The position numbers and the translations under genes were made by a program. This document shows, one piece after another, positions 36,029 to 45,408 of a stretch of DNA of 64,000 nucleotides (position 1 is the stretch's first letter; each line of letters begins with the position of its first letter). A model generated the notes under the pieces. That model did no database searches. It saw only the letters and a program-made list of their open reading frames with translations, and had not been told where the DNA came from. This stretch comes from Bacillus changyiensis (GTDB lineage Bacteria; Bacillota; Bacilli; Bacillales; Bacillaceae): contig NZ_JAQFWW010000002.1 of assembly GCF_027706145.1 (NCBI RefSeq), positions 434,001 through 498,000 of the forward strand. The letters run 5' to 3'.

Positions 36029-37899
36029 AGGTGCTTCACTCGGTCCTTTTCTTCCTGTCTTTTGGCTGAATTCCATTTTGACATATCCCCAACTAAATAG
36101 CCGGTAATTCGTCGAATCCGTTCAATTAACGCTTCATCTTTGTTTTTGCATTGAGGGCATTCATTATCAATGATGCCGGTAAATCCGCAACTTCTGCAAT
36201 GATCAACGGGATGATTTATTGATGAATATCCCATCCCTTCTTGACGCATAGCATTAACAAGCATGTCCATCGCTTTAATGTTTTTCTTTGGATCTCCGTC
36301 AAGCTCGATATAACTGATGTGTCCGCCGTTGCACATCAGATGAAAAGGAGCTTCTCTTCTGATCTTTTCAAAGGCCGTGATCTTATAATGAACAGGAATA
36401 TGGAATGAATTCGTGTAATAGATCCGGTCTGTAATATTTGGCAGGGAGCCAAATTGAACTTTGTCTTTTTTTACAAATTTCCCCGATAACCCTTCAGCAG
36501 GTGTTGCAATTAAGGAAAAGTTCAACTTATGTTCCTCTGTTGCTTGATCTGCTCGGTCTCTCATCATCTGAATCATTCTTTTTCCTAATTCGAATGCTTC
36601 ATCGCTCTCTCCATGATGTTTACCGATTAAAGCTGTTAAAGCCTCTGCCAATCCGATAAAACCGATGCTTAATGTGCCGTGTTTTAAGATATCTTCTAGT
36701 GTGTCATCTGGTTCTAATTGTTCACTTTCATGCCATATATGTTGCGAATAGAGAAATTTAAAGTCTTTTGCTCTTTTCTTGCATTGAAAAGCGTACCTTT
36801 CTAATAATTGCTCGATAGTTAAATCAATATAATGATTTAATGATTCAAAAAATTGTTCGGTATTTTCACTCACCAATGCGATTTTAACTATATTAATGGA
36901 GGTAAATGATAGATTCCCTCTACCAATTGAGTTTTCATCCCCATTAAAATTAGACATCACGCGTGTTCTGCATCCCATATAAGCAATTTCACTTTCCGGT
37001 GTCCCATTGTAAAAAGGTTTGTTCACAGGGGAATCAATAAAGCTAAAATTTGGGAACAATCTTTCGGCACTCGTTTCTAACGCCAGTTTGTATAAATCAT
37101 AGTTTTTGTCTGTCTCGTAAACATTAATTCCTTCTTTCATTTTAAAAATCTGAATTGGGAATATTGGTGTTTCACCTTTACCAAGACCAGCTTTTGTCGC
37201 TTTCAGTACATTTTCAATCAGCAAACGACCTTCTTTTGAGGTATCAGTTCCATAGTTTATCGATACAAATGGAACTTGACCGCCTCCTCTTGAATGCATG
37301 CTGTTTGCATTATGTATGAAAGCTTCACAGGCCTGATATGTTGAGCGATCAGTCTCTTGCCATGCTCTTTCAATGATTTCTTCTTCTGTTAATGTAGTTG
37401 GATATTCTTTAATCCGCTTCAAATGTTTTTCAAATGTTTTGTGAACATATGGTGCCAAATCATAGTCAAACATCGGAAATGACTGGCCTCCATGCTGCAT
37501 GTTTTGGTTTGATTGAAAAATGATAGATGCCAAAGACATTGCGCTCATAATATCTTTCGGTTCTCTTAATGAACCATGACCAGTATGAAACCCATCTTTA
37601 AGTAATTTCCCTAATGGAATTTGACAACAAGTAGTTGTTCCACTAGCCATAAAATCCAAATCGTGCGGATATATAAAATTATCATCAATTGCTTGCTTAA
37701 TTTCTGGAGACATAAGATAATGAAGTGCATAATGTCTTGCACTTTCAGATGCAAATCTGCTCATCTGCCCCATTGGAGAACGACCATCTACATTTGCGTT
37801 TTCCTGCATAATATCGTGGTTTCCATACCCCACAATGTCATGAAATGTCTCTGTTAATTGTGATAATTTATCTTCTTGCTCTTTTATACTCAATGCCAT
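36025..37899 (-). CDS. nrdD: Anaerobic ribonucleoside-triphosphate reductase
   Basis: The 624-residue class III reductase makes deoxynucleotides without oxygen. FMASGTTTCCQIPLGKLL near residue 95 holds active-site cysteines. The C-terminal CRSCGF...CPQC is the zinc site, and RRITGYLVGD carries the radical glycine. I chose the ATG at 37899 with GGAGAGG upstream. The protein starts straight into the reductase fold; the ~90-residue ATP-cone common at the NrdD N-terminus appears to be absent, which may mean no dATP inhibition. nrdG overlaps by 4 nt. Confidence 0.93.
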   Translation of the reverse strand: MALSIKEQEDKLSQLTETFHDIVGYGNHDIMQENANVDGRSPMGQMSRFASESARHYALHYLMSPEIKQAIDDNFIYPHDLDFMASGTTTCCQIPLGKLLKDGFHTGHGSLREPKDIMSAMSLASIIFQSNQNMQHGGQSFPMFDYDLAPYVHKTFEKHLKRIKEYPTTLTEEEIIERAWQETDRSTYQACEAFIHNANSMHSRGGGQVPFVSINYGTDTSKEGRLLIENVLKATKAGLGKGETPIFPIQIFKMKEGINVYETDKNYDLYKLALETSAERLFPNFSFIDSPVNKPFYNGTPESEIAYMGCRTRVMSNFNGDENSIGRGNLSFTSINIVKIALVSENTEQFFESLNHYIDLTIEQLLERYAFQCKKRAKDFKFLYSQHIWHESEQLEPDDTLEDILKHGTLSIGFIGLAEALTALIGKHHGESDEAFELGKRMIQMMRDRADQATEEHKLNFSLIATPAEGLSGKFVKKDKVQFGSLPNITDRIYYTNSFHIPVHYKITAFEKIRREAPFHLMCNGGHISYIELDGDPKKNIKAMDMLVNAMRQEGMGYSSINHPVDHCRSCGFTGIIDNECPQCKNKDEALIERIRRITGYLVGDMSKWNSAKRQEEKDRVKHL

Positions 37900-37916
37900 C
37901 CTGACCTCTCCTATCA

Positions 37917-37963
37917 ATGCCATATATTGTGTCTATTTTATCTATCGACACTATATATTGATA
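37917..37963. promoter_or_regulatory. Paired NrdR-like boxes upstream of nrdD
   Basis: ATGCCATATATTGTGT (37917-37932) and ACACTATATATTGATA (37948-37963) each keep one strong half of the NrdR consensus ACACWATATATWGTGT. Their starts are 31 bp apart, three helical turns, as usual for NrdR box pairs. They span the presumed nrdD promoter. Confidence 0.6.
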
Positions 37964-38033
37964 TTAGCACAAATTTTATTTTTTGAATTTATCAATTTAG
38001 TGACCATTATGTGAATATAATTTAAGATTGCCA

Positions 38034-39167
38034 CTAAGGCTTTAAGACCACTTTGATACAGCTATCTTCATGTTCCTGAAATAAATGATAAGCTTTCGCA
38101 GCTTCTTCTAGAGGAAGTTGATGTGTAATAATTTCTGTAGGGTTAAGTTCCCCCGTTTCAATTAAACGAAAAATTTCCGGCATTAAATGAATGACTGGAG
38201 CCTGCCCCATTTTCAATGTCACATTTCTTGCAAAAAATGCACCGAGCGGAAACAGGTTATAATTCCCTCCATAAACCCCTGTCATTTGCACTGTTCCACA
38301 TTTTCTGACCGCCTTTGTTGAAATCTGAATCGGACCGAGCGTTCCCCCTTGAAGCTTGAGTTTTTGTTCAAGATATTCCAGCGCTGATTTTTTTCCATCC
38401 ATACCGACACAATCGATGACGACATCCGCTCCACCTTTGGTGATTTCTTTCAGATGTTCTCCCATATCAGGATATTTTGTAAAGTCAAAGACTTCGACAT
38501 GATTTAAGCTTTCAGCCTGTTTTAAGCGGTAATCTAAATAGTCAACAGCTATAACCCGTTTTGCTCCTTTTTTCCAGGCAAATTTTTGTGTCATTAAACC
38601 GACTGGTCCAGATCCGAGGACAATGACAGTATCCCCTTCTTTCACACCAGCATGAATCACACTCCAATAGGCAGTTGGCAGGACATCTGATAAAAATAAC
38701 AGCGATTCGTCAGCAAGTTCACAAGACTGAGGAATGACAAACGGGGTAAAATTTCCAAATGGTACTTTTAAATATTCAGCTTGTCCTCCTGGATGGTTTC
38801 CGAATTTTTCTGAATAACCAAAGTAGCCACCTGAGTCATAGTGCGGATTGGAATGATCGCATTGGCTTTCAAGATTATGTTCACAAAAAAAGCAATGACC
38901 GCAAGCGACTGTAAACGGAATGACAACCCTGTCGCCTTTTTTCACCTTTGTCACATCTGGTCCTGTCTCTTCGACGATTCCCATCGGTTCATGACCAAGC
39001 TGAAAGCCTTTGGGTAGAGGAAAATTCCCTTGATAAAGATGCAAATCAGACCCACAAATTGCTGTAGAAGTAATTTTGACAACAATATCGTCCTTTTTCT
39101 CGATCTTAGCATCCTCCACTTGACTAACTTCAACATGTCGAGGACCTTGAAAAGTTACCGCCTTCAA
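38034..39167 (-). CDS. Zinc-dependent alcohol dehydrogenase (AdhB-like)
   Basis: This 377-residue medium-chain dehydrogenase has catalytic zinc ligands in STAICGSDLH and GHEPMGIVEE and structural zinc cysteines in CGHCFFCEHNLESQC. The nucleotide-binding glycines are in VIVLGSGPVGLM. It resembles B. subtilis AdhB (378 residues) of the formaldehyde/glutathione-independent dehydrogenase group. I chose the TTG at 39167 with AAGGGAG 9 nt upstream; the longer frame from 39230 adds 21 residues that do not look like the family. The substrate is unknown. Transcription is toward nrdD, with no obvious terminator between. Confidence 0.8.
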   Translation of the reverse strand: MKAVTFQGPRHVEVSQVEDAKIEKKDDIVVKITSTAICGSDLHLYQGNFPLPKGFQLGHEPMGIVEETGPDVTKVKKGDRVVIPFTVACGHCFFCEHNLESQCDHSNPHYDSGGYFGYSEKFGNHPGGQAEYLKVPFGNFTPFVIPQSCELADESLLFLSDVLPTAYWSVIHAGVKEGDTVIVLGSGPVGLMTQKFAWKKGAKRVIAVDYLDYRLKQAESLNHVEVFDFTKYPDMGEHLKEITKGGADVVIDCVGMDGKKSALEYLEQKLKLQGGTLGPIQISTKAVRKCGTVQMTGVYGGNYNLFPLGAFFARNVTLKMGQAPVIHLMPEIFRLIETGELNPTEIITHQLPLEEAAKAYHLFQEHEDSCIKVVLKP

Positions 39168-39170
39168 TTG

Positions 39171-39462
39171 AACACACTCCCTTGATTCATTATCTATGAT
39201 AGTTTTGAACAAAACTGTGATCTTATTCACTTTTTAAACAAACGTTTGATGAAACGATGGATCTACGACTCTTAAACTTTCAATATAAAGTTGAAACGTT
39301 TTATCGTTTCTATCGTCATATTAAAGATCGTATAAAAAGATTTAAATTCCAGTAACCCCCATATAGTCAAAAAATGAATTGTCTTGTAAAATCAAACATT
39401 AGAAGTTAATTTAAATTTTCAAATGAATGAACGGCTTAATAAATAAAAGAGGAGTTTAAACA
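39171..39462. other. Divergent promoter region adhB-like / tagV
   Basis: This AT-rich divergent region has several short GAAACG/CGTTTC segments (around 39250-39310) that could form operators. No promoter was assigned with confidence. AGAGGAG for tagV lies at its right end. Confidence 0.3.
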
Positions 39463-40419
39463 ATGTCAAGATCACAGCGAACGAAGAAAAAGAAACGAAG
39501 TGGATGGGCTAAATTTTTTATTTCATTGACTGCTATTCTCGTAGCCTCTACAGTAGCTGTGGGGGCTTACGCCTACTTTAAAGTTTCGAATGCTGCAAAA
39601 GAAGCACATGTCAATCTTTCAAGAGGAAGCCAATCCGTAAAACGGATCAAAGAATTTAATCCTGATAAAGATAATTTTTCTATTCTCCTTATGGGAATAG
39701 ACGCTCGTCCCGGTCAGAGCATGGAAAAAGAGCGAAGCGATGCAATGGTTCTTGCATCATTTAATCGAAAGAACCATTCTGTTAAATTGCTGAGCATTCC
39801 GAGGGATTCCTATGTGAACATCCCAGGACGTGGTTATGATAAAATTACGCATGCACACTCATTAGGTGGACGAGACCTTAGCGTTGAAACTGTTGAGAAT
39901 TTGCTTGATATACCTGTTGATTATGTCATCGAAAGCAACTTTACAGCTTTCGAAGAAGTTGTCAATGAATTAGGTGGTGTCCCGATTACCATTAAAGATG
40001 AATATGTTGTCAAACAAATTAAAAAAGATACGAAAGGTAAAGTCGTTCTTCCAACTGGTTCTCAGACATTAAACGGTGAAGCAGCCCTAGCATATGTAAG
40101 AACAAGAAAAGCGGATACCGATTTAATGCGCGGGCAAAGACAAATGGAAGTGCTGAAAGCGATCATTGGTAAATCAAAATCGATCACTTCAATTCCAGCT
40201 TATGATGACATTCTTGATACCATTGGAAAAAACGTTTCAATGAATTTGACATTAGAAAATGCCATCGGATTGATTCCGTTTATGGCATCGATCAAATCGA
40301 TTGATACTCTCCAATTAAAAGGCAACGATTATCAACCAGGCAAAACTTATTATTATCAACTTGATCAAACCAAGCTTGCTGAAATCAGACAACAATTAAA
40401 ACAGCAGTTAGGAGTGTAA
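39463..40419 (+). CDS. tagV: LCP-family teichoic acid ligase
   Basis: The 318-residue protein has a short basic cytoplasmic tail, one membrane anchor (~18-38) and an external LCP domain. It attaches WTA to peptidoglycan with TagT/TagU-type paralogues. Conserved residues are in LLMGIDARPG, KERSDAMVLAS, LLSIPRDSYVNIPG and AYVRTRKADTD...RQ, which bind the polyprenyl pyrophosphate and metal. Length and the ywtE neighbour match YwtF (TagV, 322 residues). The ATG has AGAGGAG 8 nt upstream. Confidence 0.92.
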   Translation: MSRSQRTKKKKRSGWAKFFISLTAILVASTVAVGAYAYFKVSNAAKEAHVNLSRGSQSVKRIKEFNPDKDNFSILLMGIDARPGQSMEKERSDAMVLASFNRKNHSVKLLSIPRDSYVNIPGRGYDKITHAHSLGGRDLSVETVENLLDIPVDYVIESNFTAFEEVVNELGGVPITIKDEYVVKQIKKDTKGKVVLPTGSQTLNGEAALAYVRTRKADTDLMRGQRQMEVLKAIIGKSKSITSIPAYDDILDTIGKNVSMNLTLENAIGLIPFMASIKSIDTLQLKGNDYQPGKTYYYQLDQTKLAEIRQQLKQQLGV

Positions 40420-40450
40420 CCAGGGATGAATCATCCTTGGTTTTTTGTTT
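40418..40450 (+). terminator. Terminator of tagV
   Basis: AACCAGGGATG and CATCCTTGGTT form an 11-bp stem with an AAT loop and T-run, overlapping the tagV stop. Confidence 0.88.
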
Positions 40451-40564
40451 TTATGCTTGAAAAAATTCAACTTTAGGTTTAGCCTTTACTTATCAGTTCC
40501 ACTCACTTTTGGACATACTGCTAAAAAACAGTAAACCGTTTTTATAGGAGGTCATTTTGGCACC

Positions 40565-41425
40565 ATGAGACTAATTGCAATTGATTTAGACGGAACTCTT
40601 TTAAATACAGAAAGCATCATTTCTCCTGAAAACCGAGCAGCTATTAAAAAGGCACTGGTTTCAGACTGTATTGTAACCATCTGTACAGGCAGAGCCACTT
40701 TTGATGTAAAAGCATTGCTGAATGACCTGGATATTCCGATCATTGCAGCCAATGGTGGAACAGTTCATGATTTTAATTATAAGCTGTTAAGCAAAACATT
40801 AATGGACACTGAAGCTGGACAGAAGGCGGCTCAATATTTAACAGATCATCATATTTATTTCGAAGTCTATACAGATGATGCCCTCTTATCCCCTAATGAT
40901 GGCAAACAAAAGCTCGAAGCAGAGCTTGACATCATTGCGAGCGCAAATCCAGATGAAAACAAAGATACCCTTTGGCAAGGTGCCCTAACTCAATTTAAAC
41001 AATTCGGCATTAAACCAGTCCAAAACATTCAAGACATTTTTAACGGAGAAGAAAACATTTATAAACTACTCTGTTTTTCATTTGATTTGGACAAGTTAGA
41101 AAAAGCAAAAGCTGAACTCTCTACATATCCAAAACTCGCCCTCACATCCTCAGGAAAGCATATCATTGAAATACTGCCTGATATGTCTGGAAAAGGCCGC
41201 GCTCTAAAAGAACTGGCCAAACATTATGGGATCGATAAAAAAGATATTTACGCGATCGGAGACAGTCCGAATGATTTGTCAATGTTTGAAGAAGCTGGCC
41301 ACCGAATTGCGATGGGAAATGCGATTAATGAATTAAAACAAATGAGCACATTTATTACAAAAAGCAATGATGAAAATGGTGTCGCTTATTTTATTAATCA
41401 ATTGTTAGAAAATGAATATCGCTAA
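40565..41425 (+). CDS. ywtE: Cof-type HAD phosphatase
   Basis: The 286-residue HAD IIB enzyme has motif I DLDGTLLNTES (6-16), a C2 cap, motif III Lys in SGKGRALKEL and motif IV GDSPNDLSMF. Length equals B. subtilis YwtE, which also follows ywtF. YwtE is reported to dephosphorylate 5-amino-6-ribitylaminouracil 5'-phosphate in riboflavin synthesis. AGGAGG lies ~13 nt before the ATG. Unlike in B. subtilis, no pgs genes follow. Confidence 0.9.
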   Translation: MRLIAIDLDGTLLNTESIISPENRAAIKKALVSDCIVTICTGRATFDVKALLNDLDIPIIAANGGTVHDFNYKLLSKTLMDTEAGQKAAQYLTDHHIYFEVYTDDALLSPNDGKQKLEAELDIIASANPDENKDTLWQGALTQFKQFGIKPVQNIQDIFNGEENIYKLLCFSFDLDKLEKAKAELSTYPKLALTSSGKHIIEILPDMSGKGRALKELAKHYGIDKKDIYAIGDSPNDLSMFEEAGHRIAMGNAINELKQMSTFITKSNDENGVAYFINQLLENEYR

Positions 41426-41431
41426 AGCAAA

Positions 41432-41470
41432 AGAAATGATAGGTGGAATCGTCAACCTATCATTTCTTCT
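41432..41470 (+). terminator. Terminator of ywtE
   Basis: AGAAATGATAGGT and ACCTATCATTTCT form a 13-bp stem followed by a broken T-tract (TTCTTCT). Confidence 0.75.
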
Positions 41471-41541
41471 GCTATTATTTGAATTCATCATCTGTTATTA
41501 AAACATTCAATCATGCACATAAAGTTGTCACCAATTTTTTA

Positions 41542-41587
41542 TTGTCTTTTTAAACGATTCATGATACCTTTTATGTAAACGGTTACA
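41542..41587 (+). promoter_or_regulatory. rbs promoter region with cre/RbsR operator
   Basis: TGTAAACGGTTACA (41574-41587) is a palindromic LacI-type operator that fits the CcpA cre consensus and is the form known at rbs promoters. It lies 22 nt before rbsR. TTGTCT (41542-41547) is a candidate -35 with a weak -10 around 41563-41570, so bound repressor would block at the start site. Confidence 0.7.
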
Positions 41588-41609
41588 TAAAGAAGAGGAG
41601 CTGTCTCAT

Positions 41610-42602
41610 TTGGCTACGATTAAAGATGTCGCAATTGCAGCAAAAGTATCTGTCGCCACAGTTTCGCGTGTTTTAAATGAAACTGGCTATGTCCATGAAG
41701 ATACTAAAACACGCGTGATCAAAGCGATGAAAACATTAAATTACCGTCCTAATGAAGTGGCCAGATCCCTCTATCATAGAGAGTCGAGACTAATTGGATT
41801 GCTGCTCCCTGATATAACAAATCCTTTTTTTCCACAACTTGCCCGTGGTGTTGAAGATGAAATCCATCAGCATGGCTTCAGACTTATATTTGGCAACAGT
41901 GATGAAAACCTTGATAAAGAGCTCGATTATCTGCAAACATTTAAACAAAATCAAGTCGTTGGCGTGATTTCTGCGACAAATGATCCTGAAGCAACAATCA
42001 ATCAAGATTTATCAATGCCAATTGTTTTTTTAGATCGCACCGGTGATGAACATGTACCGTCTGTTTTTGCAGACAGTAGAAAAGGCGGGCAACTCGCAGC
42101 TTCGGAAATGATGAAAAGAAACTCAAAACGAATGACGCTTATAAAAGGGCCGGCTCACTTGCGGACTGCAAAAGATCGATTTAACGGGGCACTTGATATT
42201 TTAAGCAGTGCAGATGTCGATTTTCATGTCTTAACAACCGAGACTTTTTCTTTTCAAGAAGCTCAACAACGGGCAGAGGATTTATTCTCGATCTATCCGA
42301 AAACGGATGGGATTATTGCCAGCAACGATATCGTCGCAACAGCAATTTTACATGAAGCCTTAAAACGAGGAATTCAAGTACCTTCTGACCTGCAACTGAT
42401 CGGTTTTGATGATATTCCGCATAGTGAATGGTTGTTTCCTCCATTATCAACGATTAGGCAGCCTGTTTATGAAATGGGAAAAGAAGCAGCAAAACTGCTG
42501 TTAAAACTGATAAAAAACGAATATATTGAAAAGTCAACTGTACAGTTGCCGGTTTCTTTTATTGAAAGACAAACAACAAGAAAGGTGGATAACAATGAGT
42601 AA
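41610..42602 (+). CDS. rbsR: LacI-family ribose operon repressor
   Basis: The 330-residue regulator has an N-terminal helix-turn-helix (DVAIAAKVSVATVSRVLNE, residues ~5-24), hinge helix PNEVARSL and a periplasmic-binding-like sugar domain (LLLPDITNPFFPQLARGVE). It starts at TTG with AGAGGAG 9 nt upstream. It heads rbsRKDACB and probably represses its own operon at the operator just upstream, released by ribose. The order is that of B. subtilis. Confidence 0.93.
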   Translation: MATIKDVAIAAKVSVATVSRVLNETGYVHEDTKTRVIKAMKTLNYRPNEVARSLYHRESRLIGLLLPDITNPFFPQLARGVEDEIHQHGFRLIFGNSDENLDKELDYLQTFKQNQVVGVISATNDPEATINQDLSMPIVFLDRTGDEHVPSVFADSRKGGQLAASEMMKRNSKRMTLIKGPAHLRTAKDRFNGALDILSSADVDFHVLTTETFSFQEAQQRAEDLFSIYPKTDGIIASNDIVATAILHEALKRGIQVPSDLQLIGFDDIPHSEWLFPPLSTIRQPVYEMGKEAAKLLLKLIKNEYIEKSTVQLPVSFIERQTTRKVDNNE

Positions 42603-43476
42603 AATTTGTGTGATTGGCAGCTCTTCAATGGATTTAGTCGTTACTTCAAAAAAGCGTCCAAAAGCTGGTGAAACAGTACTTGGAGAATCGTTTAAAACCG
42701 TTCCCGGGGGAAAAGGGGCAAATCAAGCTGTTGCAGCAGCCAGGTTAGGTGCGGAAGTATGGATGATTGGGTGTGTCGGTGATGATCAGTACGGAAAAGT
42801 GATTCTCAATAATTTTCAAGCTAACGGTGTTTTGACAGACTATGTGGAAACGGTTACACATCTAACAACTGGGACTGCTCATATTGTTCTTTCTAACGGC
42901 GACAACAGTATCATCGTTGTCAAAGGCGCAAATGATGCTGTAACACCTCAATTTGTACAAAAAGCAATAGCAGCAGTCAAACGAGCCGATATCGTCCTCA
43001 TCCAGCAGGAAATTCCTGAAGAAACCGTCGATTATGTCAGCGAGCTCTGTAAAGAACTTAGGATTCCTTTGCTTCTCAACCCAGCTCCTGCCCGGTTGCT
43101 TCGAGAAGAAACAATTGAACACGCAACATACATTACACCGAATGAACACGAAGCTTCTCTCCTCTTTCAGGGCCTCTCTCAAAAAGAAATGCTGAGAAGA
43201 TATCCAGGAAAGCTATTGATTACAGAAGGCAAAAACGGTGTTCGTTATCATAACGGAACTGAAGAAAAGCTCATCCCTTCATTTCCTGTAAAAGCAGTCG
43301 ACACAACTGGAGCCGGAGACACCTTTAATGCTGGATTTGCTGTCGCTCTTTCAGAAGGACAACATATAGAATCTGCCCTGCAATTTGCCAATCGGGCCGC
43401 CTCTTTGTCTGTCCAAAAATTCGGTGCTCAAGGGGGCATGCCAACTAGAGAAGAAATGGAGTGTGAACATTCATGA
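42595..43476 (+). CDS. rbsK: Ribokinase
   Basis: The 293-residue PfkB-family kinase phosphorylates ribose to ribose-5-phosphate. GGKGANQAVAAARLGA (substrate side) and DTTGAGDTFNAGFA (anion hole and catalytic Asp) are present. The ATG at 42595 has AAAGGTGG upstream, overlaps the rbsR stop by 8 nt and gives the B. subtilis length. Ribose-5-P can isomerise to ribulose-5-P, the precursor used by TarJ. Confidence 0.95.
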   Translation: MSKICVIGSSSMDLVVTSKKRPKAGETVLGESFKTVPGGKGANQAVAAARLGAEVWMIGCVGDDQYGKVILNNFQANGVLTDYVETVTHLTTGTAHIVLSNGDNSIIVVKGANDAVTPQFVQKAIAAVKRADIVLIQQEIPEETVDYVSELCKELRIPLLLNPAPARLLREETIEHATYITPNEHEASLLFQGLSQKEMLRRYPGKLLITEGKNGVRYHNGTEEKLIPSFPVKAVDTTGAGDTFNAGFAVALSEGQHIESALQFANRAASLSVQKFGAQGGMPTREEMECEHS

Positions 43477-43868
43477 AAAAACACGGCATATTAAACAGTC
43501 ATATTGCAAAATTACTTGCCGATCTCGGGCATACTGACACCATTGTTATCGCAGATGCCGGTTTGCCTGTCCCCCAAGGTGTTCCTAAAATTGACCTAGC
43601 TTTGTCACTGGGAACCCCCAGTTTTAAAGAAGTAACCGCACTGCTCGCGAAAGAAGTGGAGGTGGAAAAACTAACAATTGCCAAAGAAATGGAAACAGAA
43701 AATCCGAAACAAGCTGAATTCTTAAAAAAACAATTTTCTAACCAACCGATTGAGCATCTTTCACACGAAGCATTAAAAAAAGCAACAAAACAGGCGAAAG
43801 CGGTGATTCGGACAGGTGAAGCAACACCTTATGCAAACTGCATCTTACACGCGGGAGTGATCTTTTAG
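43473..43868 (+). CDS. rbsD: D-ribose pyranase
   Basis: This 131-residue protein converts pyranose ribose to the furanose form used by RbsK. The N-terminal KHGILNSHIAKLLADLGHTD with its catalytic His, DAGLPVP and the C-terminal IRTGEATPYANCILHAGV are diagnostic. It overlaps rbsK by 4 nt. Confidence 0.95.
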   Translation: MKKHGILNSHIAKLLADLGHTDTIVIADAGLPVPQGVPKIDLALSLGTPSFKEVTALLAKEVEVEKLTIAKEMETENPKQAEFLKKQFSNQPIEHLSHEALKKATKQAKAVIRTGEATPYANCILHAGVIF

Positions 43869-43905
43869 ATGAACAAATCTTTCATCTGGAAAGCAGGGAT
43901 AACCG

Positions 43906-45408
43906 ATGCACATTGAAATGACTGACATTTATAAGGCATTTGGTCAGAATCAGGTTTTGTCAGGTGTTTCATTCGAACTTCTAGAAGGTGAAGTCCATGC
44001 CTTAATGGGCGAAAATGGTGCTGGAAAGTCAACATTAATGAATGTATTAACAGGTCTTCATAAGCTTGATAGCGGAACAATTAAAATAAACGGCCATGAC
44101 AAATATTTCTCCGATCCGAATGAAGCTGAAAAACACGGAATTGCTTTTATTCATCAGGAACTGAATATTTGGCCGGAAATGAGCGTACTGGAAAATTTAT
44201 TTATCGGGAAGGAACTTTCCACAACACTAGGGTTTTTAAATAACAAAAAAATGAAAGCGCTAGCAAATACACAACTTAAAAAACTGGGCGTCTCCCTGTC
44301 TCTTGAAAAAGAAGCAGGGCTCCTAGGCTCGGGGCAACAGCAAATGATTGAAATAGCCAAAGCGCTGATGATAGATGCCAAAGTGATTATTATGGATGAA
44401 CCAACAGCGGCTTTAACAGAAAAAGAAGTCACAAAGCTGTTTCAGGTGATTCGGTCTTTAAAGAAAAATGGAGTGTCGATTATTTATATTTCACACCGTA
44501 TGGAAGAGATTTTTACAATTTGTGACCGAATCACGGTGATGCGTGACGGGAAAACCGTTGATACGAAAAAAATGTCTAACACCGATTTTCATGAAGTGGT
44601 TAAAAAAATGGTTGGTCGTGAGCTGACAGAACGATACCCTGAAAGGCATCCAAAGCTTGGGGATATCGTATTTGAAGTGAAAAATGCGTCTAAAAAAAGG
44701 GTCTTTGAAAATATTAATTTTCATGTTCATGCTGGCGAAATCGTTGGAGTATCTGGGCTTATGGGTGCTGGTCGAACAGAGTTGATGAGAGCCATTTTCG
44801 GTCTTAATCCCCTCGACAGCGGAGAAATTTTGATTAACGGTAAACAAGCGAACATCAAAAAACCAAGTGATGCTGTTCAAAAAAAAATCGGTTTTATTAC
44901 TGAAAACCGGAAAGACGAAGGACTGATTCTTGACACATCTATTCGCGAAAATATCGCACTTCCGAATCTTGTCAGTTTTTCTCCGAACGGCTGGATTGAT
45001 CAAAAAAGAGAGCAGGAATTTGTTGATCTTTTAATTAAACGGCTGACCATCAAAACGAATTCGTGTGACATTCAGGCACGCAGTTTATCCGGTGGTAACC
45101 AACAAAAAGTAGTAATTGCCAAATGGATTGGTATTGGTCCAAAAGTACTGATTTTGGATGAGCCGACTCGTGGTGTTGATGTTGGAGCAAAAAGAGAGAT
45201 TTACCAGTTGATGAATGAACTGACAGACCGAGGTGTTGCAATCATAATGGTTTCGTCAGAGCTACCTGAAATCCTCGGCATGAGTGACCGCATCCTTGTC
45301 ATCCACGAAGGAAAACTCAGTGGTGAGCTATTAAGAAAAGACGCAACTCAAGAACGGATTATGACACTCGCAACAGGAGGACAATCATATGAAAACACAA
45401 ACGGCTAA
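43906..45408 (+). CDS. rbsA: Ribose ABC importer ATPase
   Basis: This 500-residue protein has two fused nucleotide-binding domains and energises ribose import by RbsBC. The first Walker A is GENGAGKST (~37-45) with Walker B VIIMDEPTAAL; the second half has the usual degenerate GLMGAGRTEL and LSGGNQQKVVIAKW. The ATG has AGGGAT upstream. The end overlaps rbsC by 20 nt. It is slightly longer than the B. subtilis protein (493) at the C-terminus. Confidence 0.95.
   Translation: MHIEMTDIYKAFGQNQVLSGVSFELLEGEVHALMGENGAGKSTLMNVLTGLHKLDSGTIKINGHDKYFSDPNEAEKHGIAFIHQELNIWPEMSVLENLFIGKELSTTLGFLNNKKMKALANTQLKKLGVSLSLEKEAGLLGSGQQQMIEIAKALMIDAKVIIMDEPTAALTEKEVTKLFQVIRSLKKNGVSIIYISHRMEEIFTICDRITVMRDGKTVDTKKMSNTDFHEVVKKMVGRELTERYPERHPKLGDIVFEVKNASKKRVFENINFHVHAGEIVGVSGLMGAGRTELMRAIFGLNPLDSGEILINGKQANIKKPSDAVQKKIGFITENRKDEGLILDTSIRENIALPNLVSFSPNGWIDQKREQEFVDLLIKRLTIKTNSCDIQARSLSGGNQQKVVIAKWIGIGPKVLILDEPTRGVDVGAKREIYQLMNELTDRGVAIIMVSSELPEILGMSDRILVIHEGKLSGELLRKDATQERIMTLATGGQSYENTNG

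Noticed and set aside
44491-45003. 170-codon minus-strand frame inside rbsA
   Set aside because: It is a mirror of the second ATPase domain of rbsA, with no start signal.
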